Origin: UBA9676 sp035532275
GTDB taxonomy: Bacteria; Actinomycetota; Actinomycetes; Streptosporangiales; Streptosporangiaceae
Direction of reading: 5' to 3'
Assembly: GCA_035532275.1 (NCBI GenBank)
Contig: DATKRG010000072.1
Coordinates: forward strand, 1 to 55,929
Length of the DNA: 55,929 nt
Of the stretch, positions 1-8,838 are shown piece after piece. Positions within the stretch are counted from its first letter, which is position 1, and each line of letters starts with the position of its first letter. A program made the position numbers and the translations under genes. The notes beneath the pieces were generated by a model. That model saw only the letters and a program-made list of their open reading frames with translations. It was not told the DNA's origin and ran no database searches.

Positions 1-163
1 CGGTCACGTCAACCAGCTGCAGCGACGCCCATGCGCCCTGCCAGCCCTGCTCCTTGTAGGTCTTGGCGGTATCAAGGATCAGTTTCTTGAGGTTCTCGGC
101 GGCCACACGGTAGTAGCGCTCTGGACTGTAGTACTGCTCAAAAGTGAGCTGGGATTCAGTCAC
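1..163 (-). CDS. Hypothetical protein, N-terminal fragment (runs off window)
   Basis: An open frame starts at GTG (163) and reads without a stop to the window edge, giving 54 residues that begin MTESQLTFEQYYSPERYY. A purine-rich stretch with AGGTG lies about 8 bases upstream of the GTG and supports this start. The peptide is charged, rich in Tyr, Gln and Lys, and looks like a soluble helical protein; I do not recognise the family. It points away from the IS elements and has the same orientation as the CBS-HEPN gene beyond them, so the two may have been neighbours before the insertion. The C-terminus is outside the window. Confidence 0.55.
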   Translation of the reverse strand, partial: MTESQLTFEQYYSPERYYRVAAENLKKLILDTAKTYKEQGWQGAWASLQLVDVT

Positions 164-829
164 GCGTGCTTCACCTCAGCAGGGTTTCCCGCCGAACGGG
201 ATGCTGGCCATACGGCGGCCGGGGTCGGCCAGCCTTCTCACGGTGGAAAGACCGGCCTCGGAGAGTACAGGTTTATCCGTTCATCCGACGAGCGCGAACT
301 CACTCTCATGCCGCCGATGGGAAGGGCGGCTGGCCGGCCACCGGCGGTGCCTCTGTTAAGTAAGCGGGCTTGAGGACGCTTGGCGCGGCACACCCAGGCA
401 TGACGCGCCAGGGAAGCGCCGGGGCTTCGCAACGTCTGCTGGTCTGGCTGGCGGGTGTCGCCGACGAGTGACCCAGCGCCTCCGAGTGCAGCAGCGGCAA
501 ACCTGGAGGGTGAATGACCCAGCCGGGGGTTGAGGAAACCCCAGTACCTGGCCAGCGCCGTGCCCGGATGCGGTTCAGCGCTGATCGCCGAGGACGGCAT
601 TCCGAGGTCGTTCATGAAGCATGGAAGACTGCCCGGGCTGCGGCTGCCTTCTGATCAGGGTGTGGACGGGTACGATCCCATGATCACGTTCTCCGAGTGG
701 GCTGACCAGTCCCCAGCGAAGGCGAGTAGATCAGCCGAGCTGTCCGCAGCGTCAGCGTGGACCGTAGCGCGGGGGGGGCAGGCCTTCACAACAGTGTCAA
801 GGGCTGCAGTGCCTCACCGACTCTCTAGC
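164..829. other. Gene-free stretch with a possible structured RNA
   Basis: No frame here has a convincing start, codon bias or recognisable protein. Between about 381 and 542 several hairpins follow one another: TGGCGCG/CGCGCCA (381-387 with 404-410), GAAGC/GCTTC (413-417 with 424-428) and GGGGTT/AACCCC (526-531 with 537-542). This could be a decayed structured RNA, for example part of a group II intron, but I see no reverse transcriptase and no domain V, so the identity stays open. Confidence 0.3.
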
Positions 830-2272
830 CCCGGTCTTCGCACATGGGAGTTGGATGCAGGCGGCGGCTGGGTGATGGGCGGACGGCTGGGTCGTTACGG
901 CCTTGAGTGAGGTGCGGGGAATGGCTGACCTGGCTGCTGGTTGATGTCTGGCATGAGCGAGATGTCAAGGACTGGCCAGGGACGCGGGCGGGCCCGGGCC
1001 GAGATCGCGGTGGTCCGCCTGCTGGAAAAACGGCTGGGGGCGCTGCCGGTGGTGGCGGAGTTCGGGCGGCGGCTGCGGATCGCGGAGATTGTCGATGGGC
1101 TGTGCCCAGTCCGGCCGGTGGCCTGGATCTCCCACGGTGAGGTGATCGAAGCGCTGGTGGCCAACCGGCTGACCGCACCAGCGCCGATGGTGCGGGTGCA
1201 GGAGTGGGCCGCGGCGATGGCGGTGGACGAGGCCTATGGCATCACCCCGGAGCTGCTCAACGACGACCGGATCGCCCGGGCGTTAGACGCGATCGCCCCG
1301 TACCTGGATGAGATCACTGGCAGTGTGGGAGCGGCGGCGATCACTGAGTTCGGTGTGGATGTGTCGCGGCTGCACTGGGATCTGACCTCGATTTCCCTGT
1401 ATGGCGCCTGCCCGCAGGCTGACCTGGAGTACCCGGCGCCGCGGTGGGGGCATCCCAAGGACCGCAGGCCCGGCCTGAAGCAGATCCAGGCCGGGCTGGC
1501 GGTCAGCGGAGATGGGGGGATCCCCGTCTTTCACCACGCCTACGCGGGCGGGGCCGCGGAGGTGGCCCAGGTCGTGGGGGCGATGACCGCGCTGAGGCAG
1601 ATCGCCGGGCCGCGGCCGTTCCTGCTGGTGGGCGATTCGAAGCTGATCTCCTATACCAACGCGGCGGCGATGGGTGCCCAGGAAGTGGGGTTCGTCGCGC
1701 CGCTGGCCGCCTCGCGGGTCCCGGCTGGTTTGTTCGCCGCGCTGCCGCCGGGGGCGGGCACGCTGGTGGACTATACCGCCGGGCGTGACGCCCGTAAGCC
1801 CGCCGCGGCCCGCGGAACCTACCGGGTCCTGGAAGACGGCGGGATGGATCTGGCTGGCCCGCGTAAGGCCGACCCGCCGGTGCATCTGCGCCGGATCCTG
1901 GTGTATTCCTCAGCGAACGCCCACGGGTGCGGCCAAAGCCCGCGCGCTCAAGCTCGCCAAGGCCACGGGGGACCTTGACCGGCTGGTGCGCACGGCCGGG
2001 ACCCGGTTCCACCCCACAGCAGACGCCGTCGTCGCCCGCACCCTGGCGATCGCCACCCAGCGCCGCGTCAAGGCGTACCTGTGCACCACGATCAGCCATA
2101 GCCCCACCGGCAAACCAGTCCTGTCCTGGCATTTCGATCAGGCCGCGATCGACGCCGAAGCCGCCACCGACGGCTGGTACGCCCTGCTGACTAACCCGAA
2201 GTTACGGCTGCTTCTGATGCCGAGATCGCCGCTGGCCTGCTGTTTCGCCGTTTGCGGCGGTGTCTGTCCTGG

Positions 2273-4045
2273 CTACTTCCGCAGGGTGAGCGGGATCGGG
2301 ACGCCGATGAGGTCGAAGGCCTGGCGCTGCTGGCTGGTCGGCTCGGTGAGGACGGGGATTTCGGCGGGCGCGCCGGCGAACTGGAGCTGGTTGCGGGTCA
2401 GGGTGCCCAGGTGGGCGAGCAGCCCGCCGAAGCTGCGGTAGGGGCGGCCGTTGGCGTCGTGCTGGCGGGAGGCTTTCGCGTCGGCGGATGCCGAGCGGCG
2501 TGCGGGGGTGACGGGGTTCGCCTGTGCGGGGGGTTCCTCGTCGGTGTAGGTCAGGGGTGCCCAGGCCTGGCGGAGGTGCCAGGTGAGGTAGGCGGCGAGC
2601 ATGCAGATCAGGACGTGGCCCTTGACGCGTTTCTCCAGCCGGTGGAAGACCGGGCGCAGGTCGAGGTCGTCGGACTTGATGTGGCGGAAGTCGCGCTCGA
2701 CGTATTTGAGGTTCTTGTAGGCGGTGACGGCCCCGGCGGTGGCGAGGGTCTCGGCGGGGACGGGGGTGCGGATGACGTAGATGCCGTCGAGGCGGGCCTC
2801 GTCGTCGATCTGGTCCTGTTTCCGCTCGACGGCGAGGCTGTCATCGGTGATGGTGACGTCGAGGTGCTTGGCCATCTTGTGCTTGCCGATGACCTTGCCG
2901 ACGGCGGTGCCGATCTTGTCCGCGCCGGCCAGCCGCCCGGCGGCGACGCGGGTGATGACCGGGGCGAGGAGCTTCTCGGTGGCGGCTAGGAGGGCCTCGC
3001 GCTTGCGGGCGCGCTCGTCGGCGAGGGCGGGGTTGCGGCAGGCGATGAGGCGCTCGCCGGGGAAGTCGGGCGAGGTGATCTCGGCGAGGTCCTGCTCGTC
3101 GAACAGCGACAGCTGCAGCGGGCCGTCGTCGGCCATCAGCGCGCGGATCTGCGGCGAGCGCAGCGCGGTGATCCAGCCGTACTTGCCGTCGAGCTCGCGG
3201 AGGGCGTCGATGCGGGCGGTGGTGATCATGCCGCGGTCGCCGACCATGACCATCTTCCGGAGGCCGAACCCGTTGCGGACGACCTCGGCGATCGCGGCGA
3301 ACGCCGTGGGGTCGGCGGTGTTCCCCTCGAAGACCCGGACCGCGACCGGGCGGCCCTCGGGGTCGGTGAGCAGCCCGTACTCGATCTGGACCTTGCCCTT
3401 CTTCCCGTCGCGGGAGTAGCCGCGGGCCCCGAGCGGGCAGTGCGAGCCCTCCAGCCACGAGCTCGACAGGTCGAACAGCGCCGTCCTCGACGGGTTCGCC
3501 TGCGGGGCGAGGTGCCGGCGGGCGAGGCTCTTCTCGATGGCGTCCTGCTGCCCTTCCAGCCAGTCCATCGCCGCGTACGCGTCGTCGGTGGTCGCGTCCT
3601 CGATGCCGAGGTCGGGGCCGAGGGTCGTGTCGGACCACCAGGCGAGGGTGGACAGCTTCGAGCCGGGGTGCGTGACGCGGGAGATGACGAGGGCCAGGGC
3701 GAGGTCGCGCTGGGGGCCGGCCGGGCCGAGGAGCCGCGGCATCCCGAGTTTCGCGGCCATCGCCATGGCGGCGGCGACGTGGCCGTGGGGCAGCGACCGG
3801 GTGACCGTCACCGCGGGGGCGCCCTGCGCCGGGGCGAGGGCCTCGCCGCGCAGCGCGGCCTCGACGGTGTCGACCATGTGGTCGGGGAGCTTCGACAGGT
3901 TGGCGAGGGTCTCGTGCCTGACCTTGCCGTCCTCGCGGTAGGTGCGGCGCAGCAGCCTCGACTCGTACTCCCGGCGCCGTCCCTGCTTGTCGGTGTGCGA
4001 GCTCTTGATCCTGGCCACGTGCATCGCCGTCGGCTGCTCCAGCAT
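2273..4045 (-). CDS. Intact DDE transposase of the inner IS (IS1634-like)
   Basis: A transposase of about 590 residues that catalyses cut and strand transfer of the 2197-4180 element. It opens with MHVARIKSSHTDKQGRRREY and the YREDGKVRHETLANLS block typical of IS1634-like proteins. The core contains the first-Asp segment (ALFDLSSSWLEG), the second (MVMVGDRGMITTARI) and the terminal region (YVERDFRHIKSDDLDLRPVFHR). The C-terminal tail is Pro/Ala-rich. Start is uncertain: ATG 4093, ATG 4045 and ATG 4024 are in frame, and the family usually starts near the 4024 site. No frameshift or stop is seen, so it may be active. Confidence 0.9.
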   Translation of the reverse strand: MLEQPTAMHVARIKSSHTDKQGRRREYESRLLRRTYREDGKVRHETLANLSKLPDHMVDTVEAALRGEALAPAQGAPAVTVTRSLPHGHVAAAMAMAAKLGMPRLLGPAGPQRDLALALVISRVTHPGSKLSTLAWWSDTTLGPDLGIEDATTDDAYAAMDWLEGQQDAIEKSLARRHLAPQANPSRTALFDLSSSWLEGSHCPLGARGYSRDGKKGKVQIEYGLLTDPEGRPVAVRVFEGNTADPTAFAAIAEVVRNGFGLRKMVMVGDRGMITTARIDALRELDGKYGWITALRSPQIRALMADDGPLQLSLFDEQDLAEITSPDFPGERLIACRNPALADERARKREALLAATEKLLAPVITRVAAGRLAGADKIGTAVGKVIGKHKMAKHLDVTITDDSLAVERKQDQIDDEARLDGIYVIRTPVPAETLATAGAVTAYKNLKYVERDFRHIKSDDLDLRPVFHRLEKRVKGHVLICMLAAYLTWHLRQAWAPLTYTDEEPPAQANPVTPARRSASADAKASRQHDANGRPYRSFGGLLAHLGTLTRNQLQFAGAPAEIPVLTEPTSQQRQAFDLIGVPIPLTLRK

Positions 4046-4132
4046 GACCACATCATAACAGCGTGCAGCAGGGAAATCGTGGCGGCACGCCAAGATTTTC
4101 CTGGCTACACGATAAGGTCACAGGAAGGCTCG

Positions 4133-4150
4133 CGTGCCTGGTCAGGCACG
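4133..4150. terminator. Hairpin inside the right end of the inner IS
   Basis: A 7-bp perfect stem, CGTGCCT paired with AGGCACG across a 4-base loop, lies between the terminal repeat and the transposase start. IS elements often carry such a structure to limit read-through transcription or translation of the transposase. There is no U-tract, so an effect on termination is inferred. Confidence 0.4.
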
Positions 4151-4648
4151 AGATTCCTGCTCGGAAACCCCGTAACTTCGGACTAACCTGGAGCCCCGCC
4201 AGGCCAGCCCGGCGGAGGTTTTCCGCCGTTACAAGGGCCAGCACGTCGTTGAACGCCGCTACGGCGAGTTCACAGGCCCCCTCGCGGTCGCCCCCCTGTT
4301 CCTGAAGACCAACCGCCGCATCGCCGCCCTGATCACCGTGATCTGCCTGGCTCTGCTGATCTTCTGCCTGACCGAACGGCAGGTCCGCAACGCCCTGCAC
4401 CCTCACGGCGAGATGATGACCGGCCTGCCCGGTTACGGCCGCACCCCCGCCCGCCCCACCGGCCGGACCATCTTCCAGGCCCTCGCCGACCTGCGCCTGA
4501 TCCCCGCCCACGACGGCAACCCCGCCACGATCCCCAAACCCACCGGCAAACCCACCGGCGTCCAGGCCCGGCTGCTGGACCTCCTCAGCATCGACATCAG
4601 CCGACCCCGCTGGCTCACCAAGTGAAATCCCATGTGCGAAGACCGGGT

Positions 4649-5476
4649 CTAGCGGCTTCGGCTACCCCGTGCGAGCCTCCACAGGCCTTCGGCGAAGTAA
4701 CGGATTCCCTTGAACAACTCAACGGCGTGGAGGGGATCAGGCTCGGCATGAAGCAGGCCGCCTCCGTGCGCCAGCATGTTGCGAAGGTGGCGCAACCGGT
4801 CCTCCCACGCGTCGAACTCCAGGGCCGAGCTGTACCCAAGGGCCGAGACTACCTCGGGGCAGCGTTGGAGCAGCGTAAGCCTGTGGTTGAGCATCAGGCA
4901 CTCCAACGGAGTGACCTCAGTGTTCGTCCTACGCCTCTCCTCGAAGATCTGAGCGACACGCCGTCTTTGGGAATCGCTCAGAGCGTTCATCCACGACTGG
5001 CCGAGGCGCCTGTCGATCAGCACGTTCATAGCTGATTCCGCAGCCAGGATCAGGCCAAAGGCGACCATGCTGACCGCAGGTCGCTGAAGATCAGCTCGAG
5101 TTACGATCCCGCAGACCCTGTCTTGCTGCAAGACGAAGTAGAACGGCTGGATGGCGAGCCGCGAGACTCCGTCCGCAAGACTCAAGTCCGCTGCGACGAG
5201 CATGGCAGCGTCCATGGGCCTGGCCTGCTCGACGACTGGCCGGTCATCCGGCTGCAGCGAGTCTGCCGCAACCAGTCTGTGCACATCAGGCTCGTCAATG
5301 GGCGCCGCGTCGAAGCCCTGCCTTTGCATCCAACGGAGCGTCCGCTGGGCTGTCCAGTTCGGAGACGCCTTCTTTAGATCAAGTTCCGCCAGGTGGGTAA
5401 CCGCCAGAGAACTCTCGGCAATCCGAAGTAGGGAGCCAAGGCGGACACCTCTCGAAGAAGCCCACGGCGTACTCAA
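4649..5476 (-). CDS. CBS-domain protein with C-terminal HEPN-like RNase motif
   Basis: The 275-residue protein starts at TTG 5476, with AAGGA six bases upstream. Residues about 30-135 resemble a CBS pair: a diverged first copy, then a clear second one ending FYFVLQQDRVCGIVTRADL. CBS pairs usually bind adenine nucleotides. After a helical stretch with AESAMNVLIDRRLG and an Arg/Glu-rich segment, the C-terminal third is all-helical and ends with LRHLRNMLAHGGGL. This contains R-N-x3-H, the signature of HEPN RNase domains. Known HEPN proteins often act as toxins or abortive-infection effectors; nucleotide control of an RNase is my inference. The stop codon (4649-4651) lies inside the target duplication of the upstream IS and is preserved. 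No antitoxin gene is seen beside it. Confidence 0.6.
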   Translation of the reverse strand: MSTPWASSRGVRLGSLLRIAESSLAVTHLAELDLKKASPNWTAQRTLRWMQRQGFDAAPIDEPDVHRLVAADSLQPDDRPVVEQARPMDAAMLVAADLSLADGVSRLAIQPFYFVLQQDRVCGIVTRADLQRPAVSMVAFGLILAAESAMNVLIDRRLGQSWMNALSDSQRRRVAQIFEERRRTNTEVTPLECLMLNHRLTLLQRCPEVVSALGYSSALEFDAWEDRLRHLRNMLAHGGGLLHAEPDPLHAVELFKGIRYFAEGLWRLARGSRSR

Positions 5477-6066
5477 GCCAGGTCCTTACTCCGTCATCGA
5501 TGTCCTACTGTCCGCCAAGAGCATCGCGTCCCAAGCAGCGGCGCGAAACCACCGCCTGGCCTATGACTCCGGGGGCCAGGCATGTTCAACATCCTGCCGC
5601 GCTGGGCGCGTCTGTTCTGTCATCTTGGGCCGATCCGTGGGCCAGGGTGTCATCAGCAGACGTCCTGAACAACGGTCAACTGGCGGTCAAATGATCTTGG
5701 AAGCGATACGGGCTCACCAGAAACCTGGGCTCTGACCTGCTGCTTTGTGGAGCCCCCTTTACGGAATCGAACCGTAGACCTTCTCCTTACCATGCTATCG
5801 GTGTCTGGCTCTGTCGGCTCCAGTTCGTCATGGTCTGCACCAGCGGGGGCAACCGGGGGGGCAGGGAAGCTAGGCAAGTCTGGAAGCTGTGGCGGGACCT
5901 GAAGCCGCCGCAACGCAGTGCCAGCACGTGACGGGAAGCCCGTTTGATCTCGCCCAGTGTCGCGCGACACCGGCTGATACACCCTGATCCTGCTGCCATC
6001 ACGCTGCCACGAAGATCAAAAAGCCTGACCGCCTTCCGGCGATCAGGCCTCTGACCTTCAACTCCC
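5477..6066. other. Gene-poor junction between accessory DNA and backbone
   Basis: No convincing gene is present. The only recognisable item is the tRNA-Thr 3' half at 5748-5793, described separately. Short frames on both strands lack ribosome sites and family features. The stretch separates the CBS-HEPN gene and IS elements from the initiator tRNA gene. Confidence 0.5.
5748..5793 (-). pseudogene. 3' half of a tRNA-Thr(GGT), possible attachment-site remnant
   Basis: Read on the minus strand, the segment has an anticodon loop ATGGTAA (anticodon GGT), the 3' anticodon-stem strand GGAG, a T arm TACGG-TTCGATT-CCGTA, an acceptor strand and a terminal CCA. The 5' half of the tRNA is absent, because the sequence upstream cannot form the D arm or the matching anticodon strand. 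One extra base lies between T stem and acceptor. Such 3' halves are typical of att sites left by integrases that use tRNA genes. No integrase gene or intact tRNA-Thr partner is visible. Confidence 0.6.
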
Positions 6067-6143
6067 TGGTAGCGGGGGCAGGATTTGAACCTGCGACCTC
6101 TGGGTTATGAGCCCAGCGAGCTACCGAACTGCTCCACCCCGCG
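6067..6143 (-). tRNA. tRNA-fMet (CAT), initiator
   Basis: A complete 77-nt cloverleaf is present with encoded CCA: acceptor CGCGGGG/CCCCGCT, D arm with AGCAGTTCGGTAGCTC, anticodon stem CTGGG/CCCAG around CTCATAA (anticodon CAT at 6107-6109) and T arm GCAGG-TTCAAAT-CCTGC. The C1-T72 mismatch and three consecutive G-C pairs at the base of the anticodon stem are the hallmarks of bacterial initiator tRNA. Actinomycetes often have one or two such genes. Confidence 0.97.
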
Positions 6144-6234
6144 TCGATGTCCCTTCACTTTAGGGGGTCGCGCAACGCGAGGCAAATCACGCTCCCCTCG
6201 TCCGGGCCGCCGGAACGGGCCGCTGCCGGGCCGG

Positions 6235-8526
6235 TCACGCGCCTCCGGTCAGGCCGCCTGCCGTGCCCGGCCCGGACATCCACAGGACATAACGCACCGG
6301 CCAGCCCGACGCCGGTGGCTGGGTCAGCACGTGCGGGTCCTGGATCGTGGCCAGGTCCATGACCCGGCGGGGCGGCGCACGGTAGGGAGTGAGCTCGCCC
6401 GGGCGGGTGGCCAGCAGCACGGGCAGCCGTCCCGCCCGGGCGATACCGCTGATCACCACCTCTACCTGCGCGGGGGTGGCACCTGCCATGGCGGCCGACG
6501 GGATCCCGCACATGCCGCGGATCACCTGGGTGAACCGCCGGGCGGCGACCCGGTCCAGCAGCAGCACCGACGCGGTCCCCGGAATCGCCCCGCACAGCCC
6601 GCGGATGGCGCTCAGTTCGCCAGCACCGGTCTGCTGGAACGCCAGCCCGGTGGCGGTGTGCGCGACTGGCGGCCCGGCATGTGCCGCCCCGATCCCGAAC
6701 GTGGTCACCGCCGACGGCACGGCCAGCGCCGCCACGAAACAGCCGACCGCAGCCGATACCGCTGCCACCCCGGCGCCGCGCTCGCGTGCCCGGGTGGCCA
6801 GCCATGCGCAGACCCAGACCGCGGCCACGATCAGGCCGGGCAGCAGGACCGGGACGAGCCGCCGGCTCGCCCACGGCTGGTCCGGGATGGTGCCGGGGCG
6901 CCACAGCACCGCCACGGTTCCCCAGCCGATCACCATCAGCGGCAGCGCCCAGGCCCGGGCCGTCCCGGCGGGGTCGCGCCAGGTGATCAGCGCCCGCAGG
7001 CACTGCCGGGTGAGAAGCGCGAGACCGACCACGGCGAGCAGCAGCGCCGGCGCCCCCAGATACCAGATCACCCAGTACAGGCTGTCCTCGGCGTACAGGC
7101 GGTGCGGGTCCACCGGCAGCTGCGAGATCCGCTGCAGCGCCGTGACATACGGATTCGCCGCGCCCCGCACGGTCTGCACGTCGGGCCTGATCACGAAGCC
7201 GACAGCCACCAGAGCCACGAGCACCGCGCCCGCCTCCGGCAGCCAGCGCAGCGGGCGGGCGGTGAGCAGCCGGACGCAGCGCCGCCGGAGCGGCTCCACC
7301 AGCCCGGCCGCGGCCCCGGCCAGCGTGATCGCGGCGAACCCGGCGGCGGCCAGCCCGGTCAGCGCGAGCTGCGGTCTCAGTGCGCTCATCATCGGCCCGG
7401 CGAGCACGTACCCGCCGGCCAGCCCACAGGCGACACCCACCAGCAGGCCGCCACCGAACGGCAGCGCCTGCGGCCTTCGCCCGGCCAGCAGCACGCCCTC
7501 GAAGACGATCGCGGGCAGCAAGTACACGAGCGATCCGGCCCCCACCAGCACGGTCAGACCAAGTGCGCAGCCGCCGAACGATGCCAGGGCGCCGGCCCGC
7601 CCGGAGATGACGGAGTCCGCCACCAAGCAAAGCCCACCGAAAAGCAGTACCTGCACCAAGATCTCGCTGAACGCCGACCGGCTGGTGTATGTCTCGGGCA
7701 GGCTGAGAGCCAGCAAGAATGCGCCGACCGGTGCCCACTGCGGGCCGGCCAGCCGGCCGGTCAGCCCGCCGACGGAGAGTACCGCGAACGCGCCTAGCAG
7801 TGGACTCATGGCCGCACCGCCAGCAAGGCCATGTGCCCACATCCCGGCCGCGAGCGTCACCGGCAGGCCGGCGGCCAGCTGGGGCACGACCGCCCCCGCC
7901 TGGCCGGTGAAGCCGAAGGTGGAGAAGGTGAGGCCAGGGTGGCTGCCCCCAAATGCCGCGGGCAGGGGCGTGATCGGCAGCGAGCCATGCAGCGCTATCC
8001 AGTAGCCGAACTGGAAGTACGCGCCCGGATCGCGGTCCACGATCAGCTGCGGCGAATTCGCCCGGAACTGCCAGAGTGCGAATGCGACCGCGGCCACCAC
8101 GGTGCCCACCAGGCCCCACCAGGCGGCCCAGCCCGGCGCGGGCTTGCCCTGCGCGCGCTCCCCGGGCCGCTCGGCCAGGGTGTCCCCGCCGGACGCGCCG
8201 TCCCCCGCGACAGCCTCACCTGCTGTGCCCTCGCCCGCCGCGGCCTCGACGGGCACGCTGGCCGCCGGATCCGCCTTGACGATGGCCTGCCCCGGCCACC
8301 GGCCCGGCGGATACCTGGCCGCCACCATGACCAGGCCGACCGCCACCGGGACCGAGATGAGCACCATCGGGACCGGGAAGAACCGGCCGGCCAGCAGCAG
8401 CGGCAGCCCTGTCAGCAGCCAGGCCATGACCAGCAGCGCGGGCGCCACCGTCACCATCGCGAACGCCTTGCCGCCGGGATCGGCGCCCCGGTGCTCCCCC
8501 GGACGCCGGCGGCCCTGCGCCGACAT
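6235..8526 (-). CDS. Large polytopic membrane protein, glycosyltransferase-like
   Basis: A protein of 763 residues. ATG 8526 is chosen because GGAG lies six bases upstream; the open frame extends further but is only Pro/Gly/Arg-rich. A short cytoplasmic start is followed by two membrane helices, a charged Ala/Glu-rich loop of about 60 residues, and then many hydrophobic segments (for example TVVAAVAFALWQF and AGAVLVALVAVGFVI). An external motif LIVDRDPGAYFQFGYWIALHG resembles the acidic first loop of GT-C glycosyltransferases, which use lipid-linked sugar donors. The C-terminal 150 residues look extracytoplasmic. The divergent LCP ligase and the nearby glycosyltransferases suggest surface-glycan synthesis. 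The exact family is unproven. Confidence 0.65.
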   Translation of the reverse strand: MSAQGRRRPGEHRGADPGGKAFAMVTVAPALLVMAWLLTGLPLLLAGRFFPVPMVLISVPVAVGLVMVAARYPPGRWPGQAIVKADPAASVPVEAAAGEGTAGEAVAGDGASGGDTLAERPGERAQGKPAPGWAAWWGLVGTVVAAVAFALWQFRANSPQLIVDRDPGAYFQFGYWIALHGSLPITPLPAAFGGSHPGLTFSTFGFTGQAGAVVPQLAAGLPVTLAAGMWAHGLAGGAAMSPLLGAFAVLSVGGLTGRLAGPQWAPVGAFLLALSLPETYTSRSAFSEILVQVLLFGGLCLVADSVISGRAGALASFGGCALGLTVLVGAGSLVYLLPAIVFEGVLLAGRRPQALPFGGGLLVGVACGLAGGYVLAGPMMSALRPQLALTGLAAAGFAAITLAGAAAGLVEPLRRRCVRLLTARPLRWLPEAGAVLVALVAVGFVIRPDVQTVRGAANPYVTALQRISQLPVDPHRLYAEDSLYWVIWYLGAPALLLAVVGLALLTRQCLRALITWRDPAGTARAWALPLMVIGWGTVAVLWRPGTIPDQPWASRRLVPVLLPGLIVAAVWVCAWLATRARERGAGVAAVSAAVGCFVAALAVPSAVTTFGIGAAHAGPPVAHTATGLAFQQTGAGELSAIRGLCGAIPGTASVLLLDRVAARRFTQVIRGMCGIPSAAMAGATPAQVEVVISGIARAGRLPVLLATRPGELTPYRAPPRRVMDLATIQDPHVLTQPPASGWPVRYVLWMSGPGTAGGLTGGA

Positions 8527-8838
8527 GCCCTGCTCCGGGCCGGAACCCGGCCGGCCGGGCCAGCGCAGACCGGACCACAGGCGCCGGGGATCCCCCGGCC
8601 GCTGAGGCCCCAGTCGCTGGATCCCGGGCCGGTCGACCGCCAGCGGCGGCAGGCGGCCACCCTGGGTGTGTCTGCCGGTCAGCCGAGATCCCAGGCGCAC
8701 GCACTCCACTCTAGAGCGGAACGGGCCGCAGCCAGGGGAGGCTTGATGACCGATTCCCCCTAATAGCGCCACATACCATAACCTCTCGGGGGGACAATGG
8801 GGCCTACCCCCGCGATCCACGAGCCAGGCCGAGGAGCG

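Larger units (their letters stand above)
2197..4180 (-). mobile_element. Second insertion sequence, nested in the first
   Basis: The 1984-bp element has perfect 11-bp terminal repeats, CGAAGTTACGG at 2197-2207 and its complement at 4170-4180. An intact 8-bp target duplication GACTAACC lies at 2189-2196 and 4181-4188. The uneroded duplication and intact transposase suggest a fairly recent insertion. Near its promoter end lies a tight hairpin CGTGCCT-GGTC-AGGCACG (4133-4150), which could stop transcription entering from outside. The element is opposite in direction to its host IS. Confidence 0.92.
944..4625 (+). pseudogene. IS1634-family (DUF4277-type) transposase, frameshifted and split by IS insertion
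   Basis: The first part (944-1918) reads as the DUF4277 N-terminus of IS1634-type DDE transposases (ALPVVAEFGRRL, ISHGEVIEALVANRL) followed by the catalytic core (GVDVSRLHWDLTSISLYGA, FLLVGDSKLISY). Near 1918-1920 one extra C shifts the frame; the protein then continues in the next frame (ARALKLAKATGDLDRLVR to DGWYALLTN) up to 2196. The inner IS sits there. The C-terminal part resumes at 4189 (EVFRRYKGQHVVERRYGEF, the DDE glutamate region) and ends at TGA 4623-4625. Deleting the inner IS plus one target copy joins LLTN to LEPRQ exactly in frame. ATG 944 is preceded by an in-frame TTG at 941. Confidence 0.88.
830..4647 (+). mobile_element. IS1634-family insertion sequence, interrupted by a second IS
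   Basis: Perfect 20-bp terminal inverted repeats, CCCGGTCTTCGCACATGGGA at 830-849 and its complement at 4628-4647, bound the element. A 6-bp target duplication TCTAGC lies at 824-829 and 4648-4653. Without the inner element the length is about 1.83 kb, normal for one transposase gene plus ends. The element is dead on two counts: its transposase is frameshifted near 1920 and split at 2196 by the inner IS. The right-hand target copy contains the stop codon of the CBS-HEPN gene. Confidence 0.9.

Noticed and set aside
238..910. Open frames on both strands before the first IS (125 and 126 residues)
   Set aside because: They overlap each other, lack ribosome sites and any family resemblance, and lie over consecutive RNA-like hairpins.
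2252..3419. Long plus-strand frames rich in Gly, Asp and Val opposite the inner transposase
   Set aside because: They mirror the codon structure of the well-supported minus-strand transposase; high GC opens the opposite frame.
6085..8005. Plus-strand frames of 570 and 538 residues across the tRNA-fMet and the membrane-protein gene
   Set aside because: They are Arg/Pro/Ser/Gly-rich, run through the tRNA gene, and oppose a gene with clear membrane helices and a good ribosome site.
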